A stretch of 64,000 bases of DNA from Ensifer sp. IC3342. GTDB taxonomy: Bacteria > Pseudomonadota > Alphaproteobacteria > Rhizobiales > Rhizobiaceae. Every line of letters starts with the position of its first letter. Position 1 is the stretch's first letter. The position numbers and the translations under genes are program-made. The DNA lies in contig NZ_JADYVE010000008.1 of the NCBI RefSeq assembly GCF_020193655.1, forward strand, positions 62,001 through 126,000. The letters are read 5' to 3'. Positions 36,193 to 43,669 of the stretch are shown one piece after another. The notes under the pieces were generated by a model. It did not search any database. It saw only the letters and a list, made by a program, of their open reading frames with translations, and was not told where the DNA came from.

Positions 36193-36630
36193 ATGAAGCA
36201 CCATGCACTCGAGCAACTGCAGATCGTCGCAGAGGTCAAACAGGACTTCCCGCGCCGGCTTACAACGCGCGCAGAGCGTCTGGAACGCTGGGCGGAACTC
36301 CTGGAACAAATCCCGCACAGACACCTTTCGACGCTGCACGAGACCGAGTACCAGCCGGCCAGAGTGCGTGCGACCATGCGCGGCGACGACTCGCCGATCT
36401 CGGTCGCATTCAAGGATCCCGTCCTGCGCGCAGCCGGAATGGAAAATGACACCTATGGCGAAGCGAAACGGTTCTTCGAACTGAGCGACGAGCAATTGCA
36501 CAGGGTTATCTGCTATTGCCACTTCGGCGCAACGGTGAGCGCTGTGACTGCAGCCCGTCACATCCGCGCAGCGATAGCCGGAAAGCAGACGGGCCTGTTC
36601 GCACGTTTGCGCGCTATATTTGTCGGTTGA
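36193..36630 (+). CDS. Conserved hypothetical protein
   Basis: 145 residues from the ATG at 36193, which has GGAGG seven bases ahead; an ATG at 36181 overlaps that site and is less likely. The protein is soluble and mostly helical. The N-terminal half is rich in Arg and Glu (RRLTTRAERLERWAELLEQI) and the C-terminal half has SDEQLHRVICYCHFGATVSA with two close Cys. No family recognised. It stands alone between bdcA and the thioesterase gene, with a perfect 8-bp hairpin (CCCGGCCG/CGGCCGGG, 36726-36744) further downstream. Confidence 0.6.
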   Translation: MKHHALEQLQIVAEVKQDFPRRLTTRAERLERWAELLEQIPHRHLSTLHETEYQPARVRATMRGDDSPISVAFKDPVLRAAGMENDTYGEAKRFFELSDEQLHRVICYCHFGATVSAVTAARHIRAAIAGKQTGLFARLRAIFVG

Positions 36631-36899
36631 GGCCAGCCGGCCACGCTTTGCGGGCTCTGGTTGAAGCGGTTGGCCGCTTGGCCTGACCGCAAAGCAGATG
36701 CTTATGGCTGGCACGCTTGCATTAACCCGGCCGTTTCGGCCGGGGTGAGAGCGTTTGGTCTCCTGGGCTATTGTCGGGGCCCGCCTGTGGCCCCGCCTCT
36801 TCACGCGCGCGGAATTTTGTTGGCGGGATCTCAGTCAATCGTCGCAGCGCCACCTCCAAGAAGCACCCCCGAGTCGTTGAGGCAGTTGGCCGTGTCCGC

Positions 36900-37415
36900 C
36901 TAGACCCCTGCCCCCTCCACGTCGCGACCAGTTTGCGCCACCGCCTCCAATCTGGTGGCAAACTCGCGCCTCAGCGTCCGGCGCAACTCAGCCGCGCGAT
37001 GTCGGCGCTGGTCGGTTGCCGTCTCGGGACGCCACTGCGGCACTTCCACCGGGCGACCCGCGCTGTCCACGGCAACCATGGTGAAATAGCAGGAGTTCGT
37101 ATGCCGCCGGGTGCCGGCACGGATATCTTCCGCCTCCACCCGAATACCGACCTCCATCGAGGTCCGTCCGGCATAGTTGATCGAGGCGCGGAAGGTCACC
37201 AGTTCGCCTACCTGGATGGGCTCCTTGAAGATCACCTGGTCGACGGACAAGGTCACCGCATATTGTTTGGAAAAGCGCGAAGCGCAGGAAAAGGCCACGC
37301 GATCGAGCAGATTCAGAAGCGCGCCACCATGGACCTTGCCGCTGAAATTGGCCATATCCGGCGTCATCAGAACGGTCATTTCAAGGCGTCGTGCATCCTG
37401 TTCCGTCAATGTCAT
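36900..37415 (-). CDS. Acyl-CoA thioesterase (hotdog fold, YciA type)
   Basis: 171 residues. A single hotdog domain: TVLMTPDMANFSGKVHGGAL followed by LLNLLDRVAFSCASRF, where the G-x-VHGG and the Asp of the long helix form the family active site. VTFRASINYAGRTSMEVGIR is the conserved strand region. The C-terminal tail (about 130-171) is basic and lacks family features. AGGAGGGGGATC precedes the ATG. It hydrolyses acyl-CoA in the cytoplasm; chain-length preference is not readable. Confidence 0.85.
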   Translation of the reverse strand: MTLTEQDARRLEMTVLMTPDMANFSGKVHGGALLNLLDRVAFSCASRFSKQYAVTLSVDQVIFKEPIQVGELVTFRASINYAGRTSMEVGIRVEAEDIRAGTRRHTNSCYFTMVAVDSAGRPVEVPQWRPETATDQRRHRAAELRRTLRREFATRLEAVAQTGRDVEGAGV

Positions 37416-37591
37416 GATCCCCCTCCTCTCGCTTTCGCCACTATGGCCGAAACATCATGCTGCGCATAGGCAGCACGCGAAGTTCATCGCGGCAATCTGA
37501 CTTCTTCCTCGGCAGTGAAAGTGCTTCGCCGAACGCGAGCATTCCCACTGTCGCCTGTCATTGTAGGGTCGTGGCGAAAAGGGAGAGAACG

Positions 37592-38011
37592 ATGGCAAAT
37601 TATAGAGAGACGATCAGCCTTGCCCACGAAGGCGCAATCAATGCCCTGGCGGCCGCGGTGCGCCACGCGGAGAGCATCGACGTTCCGCAATGCGTCTTCA
37701 TCGTCGACGCAAGCGGAGAGACGATCGCCAGCATCCGCATGGATGGTGCGAAATATCTCAGCATGCATACCGCCCGCGCCAAGGCCCGCACCGCAGCGTC
37801 GATCAACGGGCCGACAGGCGCGATGCCGGTCGAGTTCGGGGTTGCCGCAGGAATAGCATCGCAGGGCGGCGTGACGCATCTTCCAGGCGGCCTGCCCATT
37901 CGCTTCGGCGGAAGACTCGCCGGCGCAATCGGCATCGGCTCCGGCACGGGCGAGCAGGATTTCGAAGTGGCCCGTGTGGCCTTGAAGGCTATCGGCGCCG
38001 ATCCGGTCTGA
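37592..38011 (+). CDS. HbpS/GlcG-like protein (DUF336)
   Basis: 139 residues of the heme-degrading/haem-binding HbpS family, often seen next to catabolic and transport genes. Hallmarks: N-terminal helix EGAINALAAAVRHAESID, CVFIVDASGETIASIRMDGA and GGLPIRFGGRLAGAIGIGSG. The ATG at 37592 follows GGGAGAG, and the open frame upstream was rejected. No signal peptide is seen. It is convergent with the sugar ABC permease gene, 29 bp away. Function is unsure. Confidence 0.8.
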   Translation: MANYRETISLAHEGAINALAAAVRHAESIDVPQCVFIVDASGETIASIRMDGAKYLSMHTARAKARTAASINGPTGAMPVEFGVAAGIASQGGVTHLPGGLPIRFGGRLAGAIGIGSGTGEQDFEVARVALKAIGADPV

Positions 38012-38040
38012 GCGGCCAGGAAAGCATCGCGGTCGCGGGC

Positions 38041-38862
38041 CTAACCTTTAACTGCGCCCGCGGTCAAAGACGCCGAGATCTGCCGGTACATCAACAAGCC
38101 CAGCAAGGCGGGAGGCAGCGCTCCGAGCACCATGACGGCGGAGGCGGTGCCCCATTGCACGCCTCCCCCGCTCGCGGCGAAGAAGAACGACGCTCCGACC
38201 GTCATCGGAACCGCCCGGCTCGTCGTGAGCATCAGGCCGAAGAGGAATTCGTTCCAGGCCGTAATGAACCCGAAGATGAAGGTCGTGACCACGGCCGGCC
38301 GCACGACCGGACGGATGATCATCAGCATGACCTGCCAAGAACTGGCACCATCCATCTTTGCCGCCTCGTCCAGTTCGGACGGCACGTCGGAAATCGCGTT
38401 GACAAGGATGACGAGCGCCAGCGGCGTGTTGACGATCGTCAGGATCAGGCCGAGACCGAGCTGCGTATCGAGCAGCCCCAGCCACTGGTACATCATGTAG
38501 AGCGGGATAGCGAAAATGATGAGCGGCACGGCGCGCAGGTTGATGATGAGGGGCAGCAGCGTGCGCCTTCCCGCCTCGCTCCGAGCGATGGCGTAGGCGG
38601 CCGGAAAGGCGAGCGCAATCGCCAGCCCCGTCCCGATCAGCGAGGCAATAGTGCTGTTGAAGAGATAGCCGTAAATGTTGAAACGATCGGTCTCGCCGAG
38701 CACGCGCGTGTAATTTTCAAGTGTCGGTTCGCCGATCCAAAAACCGGGATTGAATGACAGTTCGCGCGCGCTCTTGAAGGACGTGATCACCGTGACGATG
38801 ACGGGAAAATTCATCGCAAGCACGGCGACCACGAAGACAAGCCAGCGCAGCAGATTGAGCAT
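38041..38862 (-). CDS. Carbohydrate ABC transporter permease (MalG type)
   Basis: 273 residues with about six membrane helices. The EAA coupling motif is seen in ELDEAAKMDGASSWQVMLMI with the usual Gly, followed by RPVVRPAVVTTFIFGFITAW and NEFLFGLML. The C-terminus ends in the LTAGAVKG tail typical of MalG proteins. The gap to the upstream MalF gene is 3 bp. It is the last gene of the importer and no ATPase follows. Confidence 0.92.
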   Translation of the reverse strand: MLNLLRWLVFVVAVLAMNFPVIVTVITSFKSARELSFNPGFWIGEPTLENYTRVLGETDRFNIYGYLFNSTIASLIGTGLAIALAFPAAYAIARSEAGRRTLLPLIINLRAVPLIIFAIPLYMMYQWLGLLDTQLGLGLILTIVNTPLALVILVNAISDVPSELDEAAKMDGASSWQVMLMIIRPVVRPAVVTTFIFGFITAWNEFLFGLMLTTSRAVPMTVGASFFFAASGGGVQWGTASAVMVLGALPPALLGLLMYRQISASLTAGAVKG

Positions 38863-38865
38863 CGG

Positions 38866-39738
38866 TCAGCGCCTCCCGCGGCCGGTTATCCAGTTGAGAC
38901 CGTAAAGGACGGCGAGCGACGCGAGGAAAAGCACGACGGACGCCGCGACAGCCTTGCCGATCGCCCCGCCCTTGAAGAAAGCCTGGTAGATGTAGATCGA
39001 AAGCGAGGTCGTCGATCCGCCGGCCCCGCTGCCGGTGAGCGCGTAAACGTTGTCGAAGACGCGGAAGCCGTCGATGAACCGGATGAAGAAGGCAATCACC
39101 AGCGTCGGCAGCATCAGGGGCAACTCGACCCACCAGAGCGCCTTCAGAGCCGACGCGCCATCGAGCGAGGCGGCTTCGCGAACCTCGAGCGGTATCGCCG
39201 CATAGGCCATGTAAAAGAGCAGGAAGGCGAATGGCGTCCACTGCAGGATTTCGACGACGAGCAGCGTGCGGAAAGCGTTGTCGACGCCGAGGAAGGCCGG
39301 ACTGTCGCCGAACCATTCGAACAGATAATAGGGCACCGGGCCAGCGAACTCGTGCAAGACAAGCCGATACATGAGGCCGATCATCGCCGGGGCCACCATC
39401 AGCGGCAGCATCAAAGGCGCCATCAGGTAGGAGCGCTTCGCCAGCAGCGGCGTGAGGAAAACCGCCAGGAAGAGTCCGATCAGGCATTCGGCAAGTGCCG
39501 TCAACACGCCGAAGCGCATGGAAAAGGAGACCGCGCCCCAGAACTCGCGGTCGGCAAGCACCGCCGCGTAATTGCCGAAACCGCTTAGGCTCGGACTACG
39601 CAATGTCTCGAAGGAAACAGTCGAGATCGAGTAGACGAGATTGACCGCCGCAGGAAAACCCAGAAAAAACAGCAGGAAGCCCACGAGCGGCGTGAGGTAG
39701 GCTCTGCCTTCGGCACGGTTTACAATAGCCATTTCCAT
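38866..39738 (-). CDS. Carbohydrate ABC transporter permease (MalF type)
   Basis: 290 residues with about six membrane helices. The EAA motif reads IPLEVREAASLDGASALKAL and is followed by LPLMLPTLVIAFFIRFIDGF. It forms the channel with the MalG-type partner. The start is 48 bp after the binding-protein gene, behind an intercistronic hairpin. Confidence 0.92.
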   Translation of the reverse strand: MEMAIVNRAEGRAYLTPLVGFLLFFLGFPAAVNLVYSISTVSFETLRSPSLSGFGNYAAVLADREFWGAVSFSMRFGVLTALAECLIGLFLAVFLTPLLAKRSYLMAPLMLPLMVAPAMIGLMYRLVLHEFAGPVPYYLFEWFGDSPAFLGVDNAFRTLLVVEILQWTPFAFLLFYMAYAAIPLEVREAASLDGASALKALWWVELPLMLPTLVIAFFIRFIDGFRVFDNVYALTGSGAGGSTTSLSIYIYQAFFKGGAIGKAVAASVVLFLASLAVLYGLNWITGRGRR

Positions 39739-39749
39739 CCGCCAGATGC

Positions 39750-39780
39750 GCCGGACGCCAGGCCTTGCCCGGCGTCCGGC
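39750..39780 (-). other. Hairpin between sugar SBP and permease genes
   Basis: GCCGGACGCC (39750-39759) pairs perfectly with GGCGTCCGGC (39771-39780) around an 11-nt loop. It probably protects the SBP mRNA or partly ends transcription. Confidence 0.55.
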
Positions 39781-39786
39781 TCAAAA

Positions 39787-41118
39787 TTACTTCTTCAGCA
39801 GATCCTGCATGCCGGTCTTCGTGTGCGCCAGCGCATCTTCGAGACTTTGCTGGCCGGCCCAGTAGCCGGTGAATTCCTTTGCCTGCAGCTCATAGACCGA
39901 AAGCGCATTTGCCGAGGTAGCGCCATTCATCACGTAGCCGTATTGGCTGGCGAATTCCCCTAGCTTGACGAGGTCCGGTCGCTCCTTTGAAACCTTGGCC
40001 GCGACATCGGGGGCAAGCGCCGGCGAACCGCCGCTGCGAGCATAGAGCAGCGCAGCATCTTCGGTGGCCAGCCATTTCAGGAACTTGACGGCACCTTCCT
40101 TGTTCTTGGCATTCTTGTTGAGGCCGAGACCGAGCCCATGGATATGGTCGGCGCGGCCATTCGGGCCGGCAGGAGGCGCAACGATCCCGGTGACAGCCGC
40201 GACCGCAGGGGTCTTCTCGGCATTGGTCAAATCAGCGGCTGCGGCATTCCATTGCAGCGCCGTCGCCGCCTGGCCGGAACCATAGGCAGCGTTCGTTTCC
40301 GCATATTCGTAGCTCAGCGAATCCTTCGGCGAGGCACCTGCGTCATAAAGTTTCTTGTAGAGTTCCAGACCAGTCTTATACGCGTCGGAATCGACCGTGA
40401 CGTTGCCGTCCTTGTCGGTCCAATCCGCACCGTAGGAACGCGGCAGCGACTGGAAGACCATCATGTTGAAAAGCAGGTTCTTCATCTGCAGCACCGTGCC
40501 ATAGCGGACGGGGCTCTCGGAATTCACCTGTTTGCTGAAATAAAGCGTCGTCGCCGCCCAATCGTCCCAGGTCCAGCTGTCAGGATCTTTCGGCTGCAGA
40601 TCCTTGCCGAGATGTTCCTTGGCGATTTCCGCATATTTCTTCTTGGCGACATCGTCCTGCATGAGCGCGTCAACCAGATCCTTGCGGTAGTACATGAAGT
40701 GCAGGGACAGATCGGTCGGCACGCCATATTGCTCGCCGTCAAACTGCATCGTCTTCAGCACGGACTCGCCGAACACCTTGCCGGCATCGGCGCCGAGATC
40801 AACCGGCTCCATATAGGGTGCATAACGGCCGATCGAATAGGTCGCGACGAGATTGACATCGAAGGCGTCGGAGCCAGCCGCCATGTCAGCCTGCAATTTG
40901 TCGAAGAAACCGTCGCGGTTGAAGAAGAGCAATTCGACCTTGTCGGCATCGGCAATGCCGGACTGGGCATTATAGGCTTCGACGGTTGCGCGGAGCGCGG
41001 TCTCCTCCGAACCGCCGGGCCAGCCGAGAACCGTGACCGTTGCGTGGGATATGCCCGGCAGGGCAACGCTTGCGAAAAGAACGGCCACAGCCGAAAAAGA
41101 CGTACTGTTCAGTTTCAT
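39787..41118 (-). CDS. Sugar ABC transporter substrate-binding protein (family 1)
   Basis: 443-residue periplasmic binding protein. Signal peptide about 1-27 (FSAVAVLFASVALPGISHAT). The mature start VTVLGWPGGSEETALRATVE and AFDVNLVATYSIGRYAPYME are typical of family 1. The segment LALQWNAAAADL and the C-terminal KFLKWLATEDAALLYARSGG are the usual closing features. The ATG at 41118 was chosen over an open frame 50 codons longer that reads antisense into nanE-nanK. The ligand is likely an amino sugar such as N-acetylmannosamine or sialic-acid-derived material, inferred from the adjacent NanE-NanK protein. Confidence 0.9.
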   Translation of the reverse strand: MKLNSTSFSAVAVLFASVALPGISHATVTVLGWPGGSEETALRATVEAYNAQSGIADADKVELLFFNRDGFFDKLQADMAAGSDAFDVNLVATYSIGRYAPYMEPVDLGADAGKVFGESVLKTMQFDGEQYGVPTDLSLHFMYYRKDLVDALMQDDVAKKKYAEIAKEHLGKDLQPKDPDSWTWDDWAATTLYFSKQVNSESPVRYGTVLQMKNLLFNMMVFQSLPRSYGADWTDKDGNVTVDSDAYKTGLELYKKLYDAGASPKDSLSYEYAETNAAYGSGQAATALQWNAAAADLTNAEKTPAVAAVTGIVAPPAGPNGRADHIHGLGLGLNKNAKNKEGAVKFLKWLATEDAALLYARSGGSPALAPDVAAKVSKERPDLVKLGEFASQYGYVMNGATSANALSVYELQAKEFTGYWAGQQSLEDALAHTKTGMQDLLKK

Positions 41119-41170
41119 CGTTGTTCCCTTTCTTATCTTTTGACGTTCGAATGTATGCGAAACAGCGTCG

Positions 41171-42706
41171 CTACCCGTCCTCCCCCGCGAGGTCGGCGAC
41201 GCCGATGATGCCCGCGCGGCTACCGAGCTTGGCCGCAACGAGACGAGGGGCGAGACGCGGCGCAACATCTTTCAGATGATCGCGCATCTCATCGATGTAG
41301 CCGGCGGCAAGACCGATACCGCCGCCGATGACGATCTGGTCCGGATCGAGCATCAACTGGATATCGTGACAGAGGGTTGCCGCGCGCAGCGCCGATTGCG
41401 AAACGATCGCACGCGCCCACGGCGCGCCCTGCCCCGCTCTTTCGAATACCTCGGCGGCCTCCACTTCATGGCCGGCCTTCAGCGCCTCGGCGGCAATCCA
41501 ACGGCCGGACGTCTCGTCCTCCAACGGCGCACGCCCCTGCGACGGGCCGCGCATGAGCCCGAAATGGCCTGCCAGACCCGAAAGCGGCCGTCCATTGATG
41601 ACGATGCCGCCGCCAATGCCGGTCGAGATGGTCAGAAAAACGAGGTTTCCGCCGGAACCGGCACCGAACTTATATTCGCCCCAGGCGGCTGCTTGCGCGT
41701 CGTTCATGGCGAAGACCGGCTTGCCGAAGAGGCGTGTTGCCCGGTCGACCAGAGGATAGCCATTGGGAATGCCGAGTGTCGCCGGATTGAGCGCCGACCA
41801 ATATCCATCCTGAACGAGACCGGTTACCGCAAAGCCGATGCGGGCGTAGCCGCCGCGCCATCGGGCCGCACTCTCGGCGATCGCTTCGAGCCACGCGTCG
41901 GGCCCCGCCTCGCGTGCGGTCGGGATGAGAACCTCGTCGACAATCGCGCCGCCCTTGACCAAGGCCGCCATTGTTTTCGTGCCGCCTATGTCGACGGCGA
42001 GCACGGTTTCCGCCGAGCTAGCCTCCTGCTTGTTGTAGGCTTTCGCCACGGCCTCATGAAACCACGAGGTCACGTGCTCCGTGCGGGTGATGGCCGACCC
42101 TACGACGATGGCATAGGCACCGGCTTTGACAGCGGCGGCCGCCTGCTCCGGCGAGCGGATGCGTCCCTCTGCGATGACGTAAGGCGTTAGCCTCCGCATG
42201 GCTGCAATAAGGTCTATGTCCGGATCGACCGGTTCGGGCCCGCCCACATATCCGGAGAGCGTTGTGCCGACGAAGTCCACACCGGCGGCGAGCGCATGCT
42301 CGGCATCCTCCAGCGAAGAGCAATCGGCCATCGTCAACTTGCCCTTCGCCTTCATGGCCCGAACCAGTTCCTCGATCGTGGCCGGGCGAACCCGGTCCGT
42401 TGCATCGAAGGCAACAATGTCCGCGCCGGCGTCCGCGAGGGCCTCGGCGTCAGAGACATAGGGCGTGATGCGCACGGGGCTGTCGGAAAGGTCGCGTTTA
42501 ACGATGCCGATGATCGGCGCCGTGACGGCGGAACGCACGGCCCGGACGTAGGCGACGGATTCGATCCGCAGCGCGCAGGCCCCCGCATCGAGCGCTGCCT
42601 TGGCAAACCCTGTCACGAATTCGGCATTGTCCATCGGCCCTGCCGGAACCGGCTGGCAAGACACGATCAGGCCGTTTCTTATTTCTTCGCGTTGCAATCG
42701 TGACAC
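41171..42706 (-). CDS. nanEK: NanE-NanK fusion: N-acetylmannosamine-6-phosphate epimerase and N-acetylmannosamine kinase
   Basis: 511 residues with two enzymes in one chain. Residues 1-230 form the NanE TIM barrel (GLIVSCQPVPAGPMDN, PIIGIVKRDLSDSPVRITPY, DIVAFDATDR, MADCSSLEDAEHALAAGVDF, VIAEGRIRSPEQ). A linker (KAYNKQEASSAE) leads to a ROK-family sugar kinase at about 238-511, with LAVDIGGTKTMAALVKGG, FLTISTGIGGGIVINGRPLS and AGHFGLM. The usual ROK zinc motif CxCGxxGCxE appears to be missing. The chain could phosphorylate N-acetylmannosamine and epimerise it to N-acetylglucosamine-6-phosphate. It heads the importer operon, behind a GntR regulator. Confidence 0.9.
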   Translation of the reverse strand: MSRLQREEIRNGLIVSCQPVPAGPMDNAEFVTGFAKAALDAGACALRIESVAYVRAVRSAVTAPIIGIVKRDLSDSPVRITPYVSDAEALADAGADIVAFDATDRVRPATIEELVRAMKAKGKLTMADCSSLEDAEHALAAGVDFVGTTLSGYVGGPEPVDPDIDLIAAMRRLTPYVIAEGRIRSPEQAAAAVKAGAYAIVVGSAITRTEHVTSWFHEAVAKAYNKQEASSAETVLAVDIGGTKTMAALVKGGAIVDEVLIPTAREAGPDAWLEAIAESAARWRGGYARIGFAVTGLVQDGYWSALNPATLGIPNGYPLVDRATRLFGKPVFAMNDAQAAAWGEYKFGAGSGGNLVFLTISTGIGGGIVINGRPLSGLAGHFGLMRGPSQGRAPLEDETSGRWIAAEALKAGHEVEAAEVFERAGQGAPWARAIVSQSALRAATLCHDIQLMLDPDQIVIGGGIGLAAGYIDEMRDHLKDVAPRLAPRLVAAKLGSRAGIIGVADLAGEDG

Positions 42707-42733
42707 TCCCTCTCGGCATCACGATAGATGGAA

Positions 42734-42767
42734 AATACCAGATTACAACCAGTTTGTGACTGGTATT
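42734..42767. promoter_or_regulatory. Operator/promoter upstream of nanE-nanK
   Basis: AATACCAG (42734-42741) and CTGGTATT (42760-42767) form a perfect 8+8 dyad. Inside it, ACCAG-N7-CTGGT makes a second dyad. ACTGGTATTATC (42759-42770) recurs exactly at 43577-43588, upstream of the regulator gene. Confidence 0.65.
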
Positions 42768-43515
42768 ATCGCTGCAGTTCGAACACGAAGTCGTAGACAT
42801 CGCCCTTGTAGCGCGTCTCGCAATATTCGACGATCTGACCATCCGCGAGGAAGCAGCGTCGCTCGGTCATCAGCAGCGGCGCGCCAACATCGCAATTGAG
42901 GTGCCTCGCGTCCTCCTCGCCGGCTGCTCTCGACCGCATTCTCTGGATCGCGCGCTGTGGCAGAAAGCCACGTGCCTCCAATGCCTCATAAAGTGAATCG
43001 CCGACGAGAGCTGGCGACGGCAGGAAGCGAACCGGTACTGCCGAAATCTCGACTGCGATCGGCACGGAATCGGCGGTTCGAACCCGTTTCATGCGGACGA
43101 CATTGGCGTTGCCGGCAATCCCCAGTGCCATCATCTCGGCCGGCGAAGGCCGGCTTATCTGCCTGGAAAGCCAGATGCATCCCGGCGCCAGGCCGCGGGC
43201 GCGTATGTCCTCGGAGAAACTCGTCAGCGTCGACAGGGACTTTTCGACGCGCGAACCGACTTCCGTGCGGAAGCCGTGCCGGCGATTGAGCAACCCCTCC
43301 TCTTCGAGCAGGGCGAGCGCTTTTCGCACGGTCACGCGGGAGAGCGAAAATGCATCGGCAATGACGCGCTCGCCCGGCAGGGCCGCACCGGCCCTCAAAG
43401 TGTTGGAACGGATGGCGGTCTCGATCGCCGACTTCAATCGCTTGTAGAGCGGCGAACCGGGCGCCGCACCGGCGAGTTCCTTGCCTATCAGTTCGATGAA
43501 AAGATCGGTTTCCAT
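42766..43515 (-). CDS. GntR-family regulator with UTRA domain (NagR/DasR-like)
   Basis: 249 residues from the ATG at 43515, which has GGAG five bases ahead; an ATG 17 codons upstream lacks a site and lies close to the operator. The DNA-binding domain (about 20-90) shows SPLYKRLKSAIETAIRSNTL, ALPGERVIADAFSLSRVTVR and KALALLEEEGL. The UTRA domain follows with FSEDIRARGLAPGCIWLSRQ and ends ETRYKGDVYDFVFELQR. Relatives sense phosphorylated amino sugars. It sits immediately upstream of nanE-nanK in the same direction and is flanked by two copies of a 12-base site. Confidence 0.9.
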   Translation of the reverse strand: METDLFIELIGKELAGAAPGSPLYKRLKSAIETAIRSNTLRAGAALPGERVIADAFSLSRVTVRKALALLEEEGLLNRRHGFRTEVGSRVEKSLSTLTSFSEDIRARGLAPGCIWLSRQISRPSPAEMMALGIAGNANVVRMKRVRTADSVPIAVEISAVPVRFLPSPALVGDSLYEALEARGFLPQRAIQRMRSRAAGEEDARHLNCDVGAPLLMTERRCFLADGQIVEYCETRYKGDVYDFVFELQR

Positions 43516-43574
43516 TGCCGCTCCATGCAAATTCTGACGCCTGTAGATTTCGTCCACAAGCGTCATCTGGAGCT

Positions 43575-43588
43575 ATACTGGTATTATC
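43575..43588. promoter_or_regulatory. Operator upstream of the GntR regulator gene
   Basis: ATACTGGTAT (arms ATAC and GTAT) continues into ATTATC, sharing the exact 12 bases ACTGGTATTATC with the nanE-nanK site. It suggests autoregulation. Confidence 0.6.
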
Positions 43589-43669
43589 CTCTTTGCGCAA
43601 ATCCGCCGACGGGGCGGCACGCGGTTCACTTCGCCGGCTGCGCCGCCACCTCTTTTGCTGCGACTGAGA

